Assembly: GCF_018780385.1 (NCBI RefSeq) | Contig: NZ_JADMJO010000013.1 | Span: forward strand, 61,038-125,037 | Direction of reading: 5' to 3' | Length of the DNA stretch: 64,000 nt | Source of the DNA: Hydrogenophaga sp. | Lineage (GTDB): Bacteria; Pseudomonadota; Gammaproteobacteria; Burkholderiales; Burkholderiaceae_C | Part shown: in pieces, positions 53,623-63,513 of the stretch | How the letters are laid out: the number at the start of each line of letters is the position of its first letter | Position numbering within the stretch: the stretch's first letter is position 1 | Translations under genes and position numbers: made by a program | Notes under the pieces: model-generated | The model's database searches: none | The model's input: the letters and a program-made list of their open reading frames with translations, nothing else | Told to the model about the DNA's origin: nothing

Positions 53623-54438
53623 ATGAGCACGTCGGGCGGCTTCTCGCTCTTCAAGCCCATGAACCCGCCCATCACCGACTGGCGCGGCCTGCGCGTGTGG
53701 CTGGTGGGTGCCTCCAGCGGCATCGGCGAAGCGACCGCATCGGCCCTGCATGCGCGCGGCGCGCAGGTGCTGGTGTCGGCGCGCAGCCAGGTGGCTTTGG
53801 GCCGTTTTGTGCAGAACCATCCACCGCAACACGGCGTGAGCGCGCAAGCCTGGCCTCTGGACGTGACCGACGCCGCTGCGGTGTCGGCCACGGCCCGCGA
53901 AATCCTGGCGCAAGGGCCGCTGGATCTGGTGGTGTACTGCGCCGGCCACTACCGCGAGATGCGCGTCACCGAGATGGACATGGCCGACCTCAAGCGGCAC
54001 ATGGACATCAACTACCTGGGTGCGCTGCACGTGATCGACGCCATCGTGCCGGCCATGGGCGCGCGGGGCCGCGGCCACATCAGCCTCATCAGCAGCGTCG
54101 CGGGTTTCCGCGGCCTGCCCAAGAGCCTGGCCTATGGCCCGACCAAGGCCGCGCTGACCAACCTGGCCGAGAACCTCTACCTGGATCTGGCGCCCCTGGG
54201 CGTGGGCGTAAGCGTGGTGCACCCGGGCTTCGTGCAGACGCCCCTGACCGCGCAGAACGACTTCACCATGCCCGCGCTGATCACACCGCCGCAAGCCGCG
54301 CTGGCCATGGTCAATGACTGGGGCCGGGGCGTGTTTGAAGTGCACTACCCCAAACGCTTCACACGCTGGATGAAGCTCCTGCGTCTGCTGCCCTACCGCG
54401 CCTACTTCCCCGCAGTGCGCCGGGCCACCGGCCTGTGA
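53623..54438 (+). CDS. Short-chain dehydrogenase/reductase
   Basis: This 271-residue Rossmann enzyme has VGASSGIGEATASAL (cofactor glycine motif), the NAG-like YCAGHYREM, catalytic Ser in LISSVAG and the Tyr/Lys pair YGPTKAAL. It is the last gene of the light-module operon and resembles the 3-ketosphinganine-reductase-like SDRs found in the same position in related operons. Substrate unknown, probably lipid-derived. The ATG is set by GAAGG in the upstream repeat. It is convergent with the GST gene, 15 bp apart. Confidence 0.88.
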   Translation: MSTSGGFSLFKPMNPPITDWRGLRVWLVGASSGIGEATASALHARGAQVLVSARSQVALGRFVQNHPPQHGVSAQAWPLDVTDAAAVSATAREILAQGPLDLVVYCAGHYREMRVTEMDMADLKRHMDINYLGALHVIDAIVPAMGARGRGHISLISSVAGFRGLPKSLAYGPTKAALTNLAENLYLDLAPLGVGVSVVHPGFVQTPLTAQNDFTMPALITPPQAALAMVNDWGRGVFEVHYPKRFTRWMKLLRLLPYRAYFPAVRRATGL

Positions 54439-54453
54439 GCACCGACGGCGTGC

Positions 54454-55068
54454 TCAGGCTGGCTTCGTATCGATGAAGCTCGGGCGTTGATTCAGCTTCT
54501 CGGCCAGACGCGCCAGGTTCGGGTAGGGCGTCCGCCAGTCGATCACGGGGAAGCGGAAATCCAGGTAACCCAGCGCGCAGCCCACGGCCACGTCGGACAG
54601 GCTCAAGTGGATGCCTGAGCAGAATGGCTTCTCCCCCAAGCCCTGGCTCATGCTTTTCAGGCTCGCGTCAATCTTGGCCATCTGACGGTCGATCCAGGCG
54701 CTGCAGCGCTCCTGGTCGGTGCGCCCGGCCCAGTTGGATTCGAGGCGGGCGAGGATGGCGGCATCGAGCACACCGTCGGCCAGCGCTTCCCAGGTTTTCA
54801 CCTCGGCGCGTTCGCGGCCCTGGGTCGGGATGAGCTTGCCCACCGGTGAAAGCGTGTCGAGGTACTCGACGATCACGCGCGAGTCGAACACCGCCTCGCC
54901 ACCTTCCATGACCAGGCAGGGCACCTTGCCCAGCGGGTTGGAGGTGCCGATCTGCGTGTCGGCCGACCACACGTCTTCCTGGACGAAGTTGTAGTCCAGC
55001 TTTTTCTCGGCCATGACGACGCGCACTTTGCGCACGTAAGGGCTGGTGATGGCGCCGATGAGTTTCAT
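54454..55068 (-). CDS. Glutathione S-transferase family protein
   Basis: This 204-residue protein has a thioredoxin-like N-terminal domain (KLIGAITSPYVRKVRVVMAEK, with the SPYVRK active-site region and GKVPCLVMEGGEAVFDSRVI for glutathione binding). An all-helical C-terminal domain follows. The Ser of SPY is the likely catalytic residue. Conjugation or peroxide-reducing activity is expected; no substrate can be named. The start at 55068 gives the usual short N-terminus. Transcribed divergently from purB. Confidence 0.92.
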   Translation of the reverse strand: MKLIGAITSPYVRKVRVVMAEKKLDYNFVQEDVWSADTQIGTSNPLGKVPCLVMEGGEAVFDSRVIVEYLDTLSPVGKLIPTQGRERAEVKTWEALADGVLDAAILARLESNWAGRTDQERCSAWIDRQMAKIDASLKSMSQGLGEKPFCSGIHLSLSDVAVGCALGYLDFRFPVIDWRTPYPNLARLAEKLNQRPSFIDTKPA

Positions 55069-55140
55069 GGAGGACTGATGGGTGAAGACGGTTGCCCGTG
55101 GGAACGCGATTTTAGCCAGCCCAGCCCCCGGTCCACCTGA

Positions 55141-56616
<1,476 letters not shown>

Positions 56617-56624
56617 GAAAAGGA

Positions 56625-56698
56625 CCCCCACGCTTCGCCGCTGCGCGGGTCGCTGCCCCCCAAGGGGGCTGAGCCTGCCTTGGGGCGGCCCGGCGGCA
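56625..56698. repeat. 74-bp convergent-end intergenic repeat, copy A
   Basis: CCCCCACGCT at the start, GGGTCGCTGCCCCCCAAGGG in the middle and CTTGGGGCGGCCCGGCG near the end. It is nearly identical to 58708-58781. It lies between the purB stop and the stop of the minus-strand DUF3717/DUF1289 gene. CCCCC-CAA-GGGGG and GC-rich outer arms can fold on either strand, so it may act as a two-way terminator. Confidence 0.85.
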
Positions 56699-56713
56699 GT
56701 CTCGGTGCCTCCC

Positions 56714-57115
56714 TCAGCGCGCCCGCTCCGAATAGCGGTTGAACCGCCAGGCGTCGTCCTCGATGGTGATGCGCCGCCAGCTGGCGCGCTTCTCGCCGGG
56801 CGTCATCTCCGTCCAGCGCTGCACTTCATCAAAGGTGCGGCCGCAGCCCTTGCACACCTCGTCGCCCTGGCTGGTGGAGCAGATGGCGATGCACGGCGTG
56901 TCGGGCGTGGTGTCGTACCAGGCCATCCAGGCCTCACGTGCGGCAGCCGGCAAGGTCGCCTCGTCGGCCTCGGTTTCGCGGAAAAACACCATCAGCGCAT
57001 ACACCTCGGCCAAAGCGCGCGTGGGCTTGGCCAGCGAGATGCCATCAGGCGAGGGTGAGCGCTCACGCCAGTAATTGATGGCGGCTTCGATGTCGGTGAT
57101 GTGGATGCCGGCCAT
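56714..57115 (-). CDS. DUF3717/DUF1289 domain protein
   Basis: This 133-residue protein has an N-terminal DUF3717-like helix region (ITDIEAAINYWRERSPS, 5-60) and a C-terminal DUF1289 zinc-binding-like motif CIAICSTSQGDEVCKGCGRT followed by WTEMTPGEKRASW. The four cysteines could bind Zn or Fe-S. No function is established. It is convergent with purB across repeat copy A and divergent from the riboswitch-controlled TerC gene. Confidence 0.85.
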   Translation of the reverse strand: MAGIHITDIEAAINYWRERSPSPDGISLAKPTRALAEVYALMVFFRETEADEATLPAAAREAWMAWYDTTPDTPCIAICSTSQGDEVCKGCGRTFDEVQRWTEMTPGEKRASWRRITIEDDAWRFNRYSERAR

Positions 57116-57531
57116 GGGTGGTCTCTTGAGGGAGGCCGATCATAGCCAGATTGGCTGTTCCACCAGCGGTGCGCAGGCGATCACGCACAGGGCGCTGTGG
57201 TAAGTGCGTATCGTGGCAAACCGGTGCAGGCCGGTACAATCGCGGGCTTCGAAGGGGAGTAGCTCTCCGTTCCAGCGCAACATGGCCTCGTGCCCCGACC
57301 GCTGGACATTCGGTTTGTCGTCAATACGAAGCCCCGGCTTCCGGCAACCCGGGCCTGGTGACCCAGTCACCCGGTCGAGCAAGACCTTTGATGGACTCCC
57401 TCCGGGTCGATCAAGGCGCAGTCCTCCCCCTTCGCAAGCGCAGCAGCGCACGCAGGCGAGAAAGACAGGCACCAGTCGATCACGAGATGTCTCACGCCTT
57501 GCTCTTTTGAACATACGACAACGAGGAATTT
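57116..57531 (+). other. TerC leader region
   Basis: 416 bp without a gene. It contains a sigma70-like -10 box (TACAAT 57235-57240, weak -35), the manganese riboswitch at 57247-57392, then about 140 nt that would serve as expression platform. AACGAGGA before the TerC ATG is the ribosome site. Nothing else is recognised in it. Confidence 0.7.
57247..57392 (+). ncRNA. yybP-ykoY manganese riboswitch
   Basis: The conserved 5' element GGGGAGTAGC (57254-57263), an internal GTCAATACG, and the 3' element AAGACCTTTG (57381-57390) are in the order and spacing of the yybP-ykoY aptamer. That aptamer binds Mn2+ at the junction of its two coaxial stacks. Several GC-rich stems (CCGGGCC/CCCGGG-type) fill the interior. 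It is followed by a TerC-family gene, the commonest target of this class, so Mn2+ should switch that gene on. Confidence 0.9.
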
Positions 57532-58257
57532 ATGGATTTCCTGACTTCGCCTGCGTTCTGGGTCGCCCTCGGGCAGATCATCATGATCGACATTCTGCTG
57601 GGCGGTGACAACGCGGTCGTGATCGCGCTGGCCTGCCGCAAACTGCCTCCCGCGCAACGCACCAAGGGCATCATCTGGGGCACCGCCGGCGCCATCGTCC
57701 TGCGCGTCATCCTGATCTTCTTCGCGATGACGCTGCTGGCCCTGCCGTGGCTCAAGTTCATTGGCGCGCTGCTGCTCGTCTGGATCGGTATCAAGCTGAT
57801 TGCCCCTGACGAGGACGGCCATGGCGATGTGGCCACCAGCGACAAACTGCTGGCCGCCATCAAGACCATCATCGTGGCCGACCTGGTGATGAGCGTGGAC
57901 AACGTCATCGCCATCGCGGGTGCCGCGCAAAACGCGGGCGAACACCAAATGCTGCTGGTGGTGCTCGGCCTGCTGATCTCCATCCCGATCATCGTCTGGG
58001 GCAGCCAGCTGGTCATCAAGCTCATGGCGCGCTTCCCGTTCATCATCACGGCCGGCGGCATGCTGCTGGGCTGGATTGCCGGCGGCATGCTGGTGTCCGA
58101 CCCTGTCCTGGCCAACCCGGACAAGTGGCAGTGGATGCTCAAACTTCCGCAGAACGACATCGTGAAGTACGGCGCGTCGGTCGCCGGCGCCCTGTTGGTG
58201 CTGGTCATCGGCAAGATGGTGGCGGCGCGTCAGGTCAAGACCGCAGAAGCTCACTGA
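57532..58257 (+). CDS. TerC-family membrane protein (probable Mn2+ exporter)
   Basis: This 241-residue protein has about seven membrane helices and two internally repeated metal-site motifs, IDILLGGDNAVVIAL (about 17-31) and VADLVMSVDNVIAIAG (about 117-132), each with the key Asp-Asn pair. TerC/YkoY proteins export manganese or support metalation of exported proteins. The riboswitch upstream supports a manganese role. Length is typical of the short YkoY/YjbE form. Confidence 0.93.
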   Translation: MDFLTSPAFWVALGQIIMIDILLGGDNAVVIALACRKLPPAQRTKGIIWGTAGAIVLRVILIFFAMTLLALPWLKFIGALLLVWIGIKLIAPDEDGHGDVATSDKLLAAIKTIIVADLVMSVDNVIAIAGAAQNAGEHQMLLVVLGLLISIPIIVWGSQLVIKLMARFPFIITAGGMLLGWIAGGMLVSDPVLANPDKWQWMLKLPQNDIVKYGASVAGALLVLVIGKMVAARQVKTAEAH

Positions 58258-58278
58258 AAGAGCCCATCAAGGGGCGAC

Positions 58279-58312
58279 ACCCTGCGGCCTGGCAGAGCCA
58301 GTTCCGCAGGGT
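58279..58312 (+). terminator. Two-tier hairpin after the TerC gene
   Basis: ACCCTGCGG pairs with CCGCAGGGT (9 bp), and inside it CTGGC pairs with GCCAG around AGA. No T-run follows, so it may be a Rho-assisted terminator or an mRNA 3'-end stabiliser. Confidence 0.5.
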
Positions 58313-58360
58313 CCCGGGCTGACATGGGTTCGTGCACTGCGGCGCTGCTATGCTGCCGCC

Positions 58361-58705
58361 ATGAAACTCATCGTCAAATGGCTGCTCGCAGCCTGCGCCC
58401 TGCTGCTGGTGGCCTACCTCTACCCGGGCGTGCAGATCCAGAGCTTCACGGCCGCGCTCATTGCCGCGGCTGTGATCGGTTTGTTCAACGTGGTGTTGCG
58501 CCCGGTGCTCGTGATCCTCACGCTGCCGGTGACCGTGATCACCTTGGGCCTATTCCTGTTCGTGATCAACGCCCTGCTGTTCTGGGCCGCTGCCAGCCTC
58601 ATGAACGGTTTTGGCGTCAACGGCTTCTGGGCCGCGATGCTGGGCTCGCTGATTTATTCCGCGCTCATGCTGGTGGTCGACACAGCAGTCAAATCGATGT
58701 TCTAA
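58361..58705 (+). CDS. Phage-holin-4-2-like small membrane protein (YvlD/DUF360 type)
   Basis: This 114-residue protein consists of four hydrophobic helices (KWLLAACALLLVAYLYPG, AALIAAAVIGLFNVVLRPVL, and two more) with the conserved NVVLRPVL and LPVTVITLGLF segments. It belongs to the mycobacterial/YvlD-like 'phage holin family' which is chromosomal and not part of a phage. Function unknown. TATGCT about 9 nt upstream of the ATG could be a -10 box, making the message nearly leaderless. Confidence 0.85.
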   Translation: MKLIVKWLLAACALLLVAYLYPGVQIQSFTAALIAAAVIGLFNVVLRPVLVILTLPVTVITLGLFLFVINALLFWAAASLMNGFGVNGFWAAMLGSLIYSALMLVVDTAVKSMF

Positions 58706-58707
58706 GC

Positions 58708-58781
58708 CCCCCACGCTCCGCCGCTGCGCGGGTCGCTGCCCCCCAAGGGGGCTGGCCCCGCCTTGGGGGCGGCCCGGCGGC
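58708..58781. repeat. 74-bp convergent-end intergenic repeat, copy B
   Basis: Matches 56625-56698 with only a handful of differences, including one extra G in the CTTGGGG run. It begins 3 bases after the stop of the small membrane protein gene and ends 25 bp before the stop of the minus-strand bepA-like gene. It therefore again separates convergent genes. Confidence 0.85.
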
Positions 58782-58806
58782 GGGTCCGGCGCGCCCCAGT
58801 CGGCGC

Positions 58807-60519
58807 TCAGCGCTTGCTGGCCTCTTCCTCGAGCACGCTCTCGCGCAGCAGCGCTTCCACCTCGCGCCGCCGGCTGTCCACGATCGCCAGTTCCATCGAG
58901 TCGACGCTTCGCTGGGCCACGGGCAGGGATTGCGCCGCGCGGAAGCGATCGGCCGCGCCAGCGTAGTCGAGCTGGGCTGCACGGGCCTCGGCCTCAGCCC
59001 GCACCGCGCGCAACGACTGCCCCTGGGCCTGATAAGCCCGCGCCAAAGTCTGCCAGGCCAGCGCGTCGCGCGGCTGCAGCACCACCCAGCTTTGCAAACG
59101 GCTCACCGCCCGCTGCGGCTCCCCCGATGCAATCGCGGCCTGTGCGCCGAGCATGACGCCGGCGCGCGAACCGCTGCCCAGAGACCGGTCCCGCAACTCG
59201 GCCAACAAAGCGGTCTGCGCCGGTGTCGCCGGCGTCGTGGCCGGCGACAGCAGCAACTCCAGCATCAAGGCATCGGCCACAAACCGGGCGTCGGGCGCCG
59301 CCGTATCGCGCAGCTTCTGCGCCAGCTCCAGAGCGCGGTCTCGCTGACCCAACCGCAAAGCCGCCAGGGCGGCGGCGTAACGTTCGCCCGGCGTGGCATT
59401 GGAGTTCTGCCCGATCTGCAACCAGCCGCGCATGCGGTCGGGCCCGTTTTCGGCCAGCACCCGGGCGCGGGACGACATGAGCGTGTGCACTGCCACGCTC
59501 GGGCCAGGCCGCCCAGCAACGGCGGGCTGGCGGGTGCCAGCGGCGCCGAAGCCAGGCAGATCCAGCTTGAGACTTGTCCCGGCATCGGGCGCCGCAGGGC
59601 TCGAAGCGGTCGCGGGGTGTGTGGCCGGCGCTGCCGCAACAGGCCCCTGCGGCAGGCGTGCCCGCATGTCGGCGATGCGCTCGCCACTCAGCGGGTGGCT
59701 GCGGAGATAAGGGAAAGCGCCGTCATCGTTCAGACGCGCCGCCTGCTGCAGCTTGTCGAACATGGTCACAAAACCCTGGCCGTCGAAGCCGGCACCCGAG
59801 AGCACCCCGAAGCCCACGCGATCCGCCTCACGCTCCATGTCGCGCGAGAAGTTCAACTGCGACTGCGCGGCCACCGCGGTGCTGCCCGCGATCGCCGCGC
59901 TCGCCACCTGCGTGTTCGACCCCGCAGCCAAGGCGCCCAGGATCATCGCGCCCATCATCCAGGGCGCCATGCGCTCTTCGCGCGTCATCAGGCGCGCGAT
60001 GTGCCGCTGCGACACGTGGCTGAGTTCATGCGCCAGCACGGAGGCCACCTCTTCCGGTCGCTCGGTCACCGCCAGCAAGCCCAGGTTCACACCCAGATAA
60101 CCGCCCGGCAAGGCAAACGCATTGACCGTGCGCTCGCGCGAAATCATCAGCTCCCAGGCCATGCGCTCGGCCAGCTCCGGCGGCACGTCACCCCGAGCAC
60201 GTGCCGAGCCCAGCAGGGGCTGCCACAGTGCCTGCAGGTAGTCCACCAACAAGGGGTCGTCCAGGTAGTCCGGGTCCTGGTAGATCGACCGCGCGATGCG
60301 GTCACCCAATCGACGCTCCGCCGAAATCGACATGCCCTCGGCACCGCCCAAGCCGGGCAAGGTCGAGGCATTGGTTGACTCGGGGATGCCCTGCGCGCTG
60401 GACAAGGCGGTCGGCAACAGGGTTGCCGACGCCAGGATGAGTGCGCCCACGGTCCAGGGCCGAAGTCGGCGCGGGGGCGCCAAGGTTACCGGCCGTGAGG
60501 CAGAGAGAGTGAAACGCAT
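58807..60519 (-). CDS. bepA: M48-family periplasmic metalloprotease/TPR protein (BepA-like)
   Basis: This 570-residue protein has a signal peptide ending at SSA|QG. The zinc-protease domain has HELSH (in [13 protein letters not shown]) and the third ligand Glu in [11 protein letters not shown], and the C-terminal half is TPR-like helices. BepA assists assembly or removal of LptD and BAM-complex clients in the outer membrane. It is about 80 residues longer than the E. coli protein, mainly in an Ala/Pro/Thr-rich linker (about 285-330). The start at 60519 includes a long N-region; no better start is visible. Confidence 0.92.
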   Translation of the reverse strand: MRFTLSASRPVTLAPPRRLRPWTVGALILASATLLPTALSSAQGIPESTNASTLPGLGGAEGMSISAERRLGDRIARSIYQDPDYLDDPLLVDYLQALWQPLLGSARARGDVPPELAERMAWELMISRERTVNAFALPGGYLGVNLGLLAVTERPEEVASVLAHELSHVSQRHIARLMTREERMAPWMMGAMILGALAAGSNTQVASAAIAGSTAVAAQSQLNFSRDMEREADRVGFGVLSGAGFDGQGFVTMFDKLQQAARLNDDGAFPYLRSHPLSGERIADMRARLPQGPVAAAPATHPATASSPAAPDAGTSLKLDLPGFGAAGTRQPAVAGRPGPSVAVHTLMSSRARVLAENGPDRMRGWLQIGQNSNATPGERYAAALAALRLGQRDRALELAQKLRDTAAPDARFVADALMLELLLSPATTPATPAQTALLAELRDRSLGSGSRAGVMLGAQAAIASGEPQRAVSRLQSWVVLQPRDALAWQTLARAYQAQGQSLRAVRAEAEARAAQLDYAGAADRFRAAQSLPVAQRSVDSMELAIVDSRRREVEALLRESVLEEEASKR

Positions 60520-60576
60520 CGCCGTATGATGCCGCCAAGCCGCTCCGGTTCAGTCAAGCACGTGCAAAACACACCC

Positions 60577-61077
60577 ATGTCCGTTACAAATCAGCCTCCG
60601 TCCGGCACGCTCACCCACTTCGATGCGCAGGGCCAGGCCCACATGGTTGACGTGGGCGACAAGGCCAACACCCGCCGCGTGGCCGTGACCGAAGGCCGCA
60701 TCACCATGCTGCCCGAGACCTTGGCGCTGATCCAGGCCGGCAACGCCAAGAAAGGCGACGTGCTCGGCATTGCTCGCATCGCAGGCATCCAGGCAGCCAA
60801 AAAAACCAGCGATCTCATCCCTCTGTGCCACCCGATTGCCCTGACCCGCGTGGCAGTGGAATTCGAGATCGAGCCTGCCACCCACAGCGTGCTGTGCCGC
60901 GCCACAGCCGAGTGCACAGGGCAGACCGGCGTGGAAATGGAAGCCTTGTCCGCCGTGTCGGTGGCTTTGCTCACCATCTACGACATGTGCAAGGCGGTGG
61001 ATCGGGGGATGGTGATTGGGGGGGTGCGGTTGATGGAGAAGAGTGGGGGGAAGAGTGGCGTCTTCACCGTTGTCTGA
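60577..61077 (+). CDS. moaC: Cyclic pyranopterin monophosphate synthase
   Basis: This 166-residue enzyme performs the second step of molybdenum-cofactor synthesis. Conserved regions include [34 protein letters not shown] and [20 protein letters not shown] with the catalytic Lys region MCKAVDRGM. Length is standard. It is divergent from bepA; no other moa gene is in the window. The final codons are unusually G-rich (GGGGGG runs near 61015). Confidence 0.96.
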   Translation: MSVTNQPPSGTLTHFDAQGQAHMVDVGDKANTRRVAVTEGRITMLPETLALIQAGNAKKGDVLGIARIAGIQAAKKTSDLIPLCHPIALTRVAVEFEIEPATHSVLCRATAECTGQTGVEMEALSAVSVALLTIYDMCKAVDRGMVIGGVRLMEKSGGKSGVFTVV

Positions 61078-61095
61078 ACTCCGCTCTAAGACCGC

Positions 61096-62652
61096 TTACT
61101 TGGTCGTCTTGAAGGGGACGACAGATTCACGAGCCGCTTCCCATTCCGCATAGTCTTTGGGCCAAGCAGCTTGAAAGCGTTCAGAGTGAAGTGCCACGAG
61201 GTCGTTACGGGCGGCCATTGACGCTGCAGCGATCACCTGCTTGATAACACGTGGATCAGGGGCGGTCCGCAAAGACTCCAGTGCTCCGACGAGCAGTCGC
61301 TCAGCGTTCTCTGAAGTGGCGGGTGTCGTGACCACCTGAGCAATCAACACATGCGATTTGAAGAGAACGGTGTCCCGGGTGCGGTTGAGGGTATCTTCCT
61401 TGTAGTAAGGCAACCGCCATTGCAAGGGCAAATAGAGCTGGCTGACTTTCAGATAGTCCCAAGAAACAAATGCCAGCAGGGAAAGTAACGCAAAGGAAGC
61501 AGCTACCCAAGCCCTTGGTCTGGAGCCGATCACAACACCAACCCGGGTGTCTGGTTCTGGTAGTGGCTGCTTTTCATCGATCATCAAGAGCAATATGGCC
61601 TGGATAGCCAGCATTTGAAACACGCCAAACCAAATTGGGTACTCAACCATGCTGTGGAAAGCGATGGCTATCAATATCCCCCACCCAAGCCGTTTACGCG
61701 GCTCGATGGCGTTCCACGGTTTGATCTTGAAGAATGCAACTGTGGCAAGCCCCAAGCCGGTGATTGCGAAAGGCAGCCCCATCGTGACTGCCATCTGTAG
61801 AAAAATATTGTGCGCATTGGACATCTTTTCGCAGTAGCGCACACCATCAAAGAGCGTGATGTATTGCGCGTACATCAGCTCACCCGCGCCCCAACCCAGC
61901 CAAGGCTTCAAACTGATCAAATGAAGCACATTCGCCCACACCACCTTTCGGCTGGAACACCCGACGTCACCGCTAAAGCGCCCCAAGAGATTTCGATCAA
62001 TTGTGATGCCGCGCAATACTTCCAGCAACCAAGGCAAGAGCTGTGCAATCGCAAGGTAGAACACGCTCAATGCCAAGGCGAGCATTACATGCGCTCTTCG
62101 TTGTGAAGGGCTCCAATAGATAACAACACAACAAAATAGAACCAGTTGAATCATGCCTGTTCTAGATGCCGTGGCGGCCATGGCGGTTAAAACGAATGCC
62201 CCCAAGGCGGTGGCAAGCACCGGCATCAGTTGGCGGGTTTTCGTCAGGTACCACAGCGCCCATATACCTGAAGCCAACAAGGTAGCAAGCATGTTGGTCT
62301 GGTGCACATTGGCCGTCACATATCCAGGTGGCGTGAGCGCAATCCAGATACCGAAAAATTCTTCGTAGTCAAAGTATTGGATCAAGGCCAGCAATGAGCT
62401 CCCGACCGCAGCGACGACAAGACCCCAGGCGACGATCCAGTCGATCCAACCACGGATCCAGGGGAAGAGTCCGACAAGTAGTGCTCCACAAGTCCACGCA
62501 AAAATGTCCGGCAACATGGCAGGCAAGGGACCCGCCAGGATGGGCCAAAACCAGGGAGCTGCGACCAGCAGCGCCGCGAATGGCATCAGCAGACTTCGTG
62601 GGGGAGATCTGTCTGTGCTTACTTGGGCAGAGAAGGTTTCTGTGGCGTTCAT
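61096..62652 (-). CDS. Pilin O-oligosaccharyltransferase (PglL/TfpO-like, Wzy_C family)
   Basis: This 518-residue inner-membrane protein has about 11-12 helices and a large periplasmic loop. The loop has ANVHQTNMLATLLASGIWAL and KMSNAHNIFLQMAVTMGLP, with the His residues conserved among PglL/TfpO O-oligosaccharyltransferases. A C-terminal soluble domain of about 120 residues follows. Next to TfpZ and a type IV pilin gene it most likely glycosylates the pilin. The region is visibly AT-richer than the rest of the window, suggesting horizontal acquisition. The start at 62652 follows the tfpZ stop by 30 bp. Confidence 0.87.
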   Translation of the reverse strand: MNATETFSAQVSTDRSPPRSLLMPFAALLVAAPWFWPILAGPLPAMLPDIFAWTCGALLVGLFPWIRGWIDWIVAWGLVVAAVGSSLLALIQYFDYEEFFGIWIALTPPGYVTANVHQTNMLATLLASGIWALWYLTKTRQLMPVLATALGAFVLTAMAATASRTGMIQLVLFCCVVIYWSPSQRRAHVMLALALSVFYLAIAQLLPWLLEVLRGITIDRNLLGRFSGDVGCSSRKVVWANVLHLISLKPWLGWGAGELMYAQYITLFDGVRYCEKMSNAHNIFLQMAVTMGLPFAITGLGLATVAFFKIKPWNAIEPRKRLGWGILIAIAFHSMVEYPIWFGVFQMLAIQAILLLMIDEKQPLPEPDTRVGVVIGSRPRAWVAASFALLSLLAFVSWDYLKVSQLYLPLQWRLPYYKEDTLNRTRDTVLFKSHVLIAQVVTTPATSENAERLLVGALESLRTAPDPRVIKQVIAAASMAARNDLVALHSERFQAAWPKDYAEWEAARESVVPFKTTK

Positions 62653-62682
62653 GGATGCCCAGTAGTTGTTGGCGACTTGCGA

Positions 62683-63456
62683 TCACCAACCATCGATAGG
62701 AAGCCAACCGACAGGTTGGGCGGTTTGCAGATCCAACAGAACGATCCAGTCGGTGTTGAGGTCTCCAACCAAGGGAAGATAGCCCAACCGCTCTTCGGAC
62801 AAACCGGTTGCCCGAACACCTCTGAGTAGCGCATCCTTCGGGGTTGAGGCCTTCTTTTGAAGCTCGGAAAGTGGCTTGCTGGTCGAACGAAGTTGAATGG
62901 TCTGCATCTCATACTCAACCCATCGCGAAGGGCGAAAGGCGGGATGAAAACCTCGGATCGATTCCTGAACACTGCTCAAATAGTCAGGTTCCGTGGGCGC
63001 AGAGAGGCGCACGCCCACAAAATGCGGCCCGGTCCACGAGAGAGTCTGTAGTGGAATGGGTGCCTCGGCAATTCGCGCAATGTCGACATCCATGGCCTGT
63101 ACAACACGAAATCGGTCGCCTTCAAATGCCAGATACACTGGACGCGTCTTTGCAATCTGAACCACCCCGTAACCGAGTGCTGTGAGTTGTACCGTAACGA
63201 TCAGCGCAATATCGATGCGCCATTTGAGGTTGGACTTTTTAGTATCGAAAAGAACGAGGGTGAGCCCAGGCCCACAGACCAAATCGACCAACATCAGGAC
63301 CACGAAAAGTCCGATTCCTCCAGTCAATCGATACAGCTCAGCGGGAAACCACACCAAGAACACATAGGTTGCAACGCCCAGAACCCCCAAGAGACTGATG
63401 CAGAAATGCACAAAGGCAACTCGGCTGGCTGCTTTTAGTCGTGCGGATAGTGACAT
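62683..63456 (-). CDS. tfpZ: TfpZ-like type IV pilin accessory protein
   Basis: This 257-residue protein has three or four N-terminal membrane helices (VAFVHFCISLLGVLGVATYV; FVVLMLVDLVCGPGLTLVLF) with the family segment VDLVCGPGLTLVLFDTKKSN, then a soluble C-terminal half. TfpZ/FimB proteins are encoded between pilin and glycosylase genes in pilin-allele cassettes and affect pilin assembly by an unknown mechanism. The start at 63456 gives MSLSARLKAASR. Base composition is like the neighbouring ligase gene. Confidence 0.85.
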   Translation of the reverse strand: MSLSARLKAASRVAFVHFCISLLGVLGVATYVFLVWFPAELYRLTGGIGLFVVLMLVDLVCGPGLTLVLFDTKKSNLKWRIDIALIVTVQLTALGYGVVQIAKTRPVYLAFEGDRFRVVQAMDVDIARIAEAPIPLQTLSWTGPHFVGVRLSAPTEPDYLSSVQESIRGFHPAFRPSRWVEYEMQTIQLRSTSKPLSELQKKASTPKDALLRGVRATGLSEERLGYLPLVGDLNTDWIVLLDLQTAQPVGWLPIDGW

Positions 63457-63470
63457 GGCTGTTTCAGGCA

Positions 63471-63497
63471 AAAAAAAGGAGCGCCGCAGCGCTCCTT
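63471..63497 (-). terminator. Intrinsic terminator after pilin gene
   Basis: On the minus strand AAGGAGCGC, a 4-nt loop, GCGCTCCTT, then TTTTTT. It lies between the pilin stop and the tfpZ start, so tfpZ is expressed by read-through or its own promoter while pilin mRNA can be abundant. Confidence 0.9.
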
Positions 63498-63513
63498 GAT
63501 TATCAAGCAAGGA

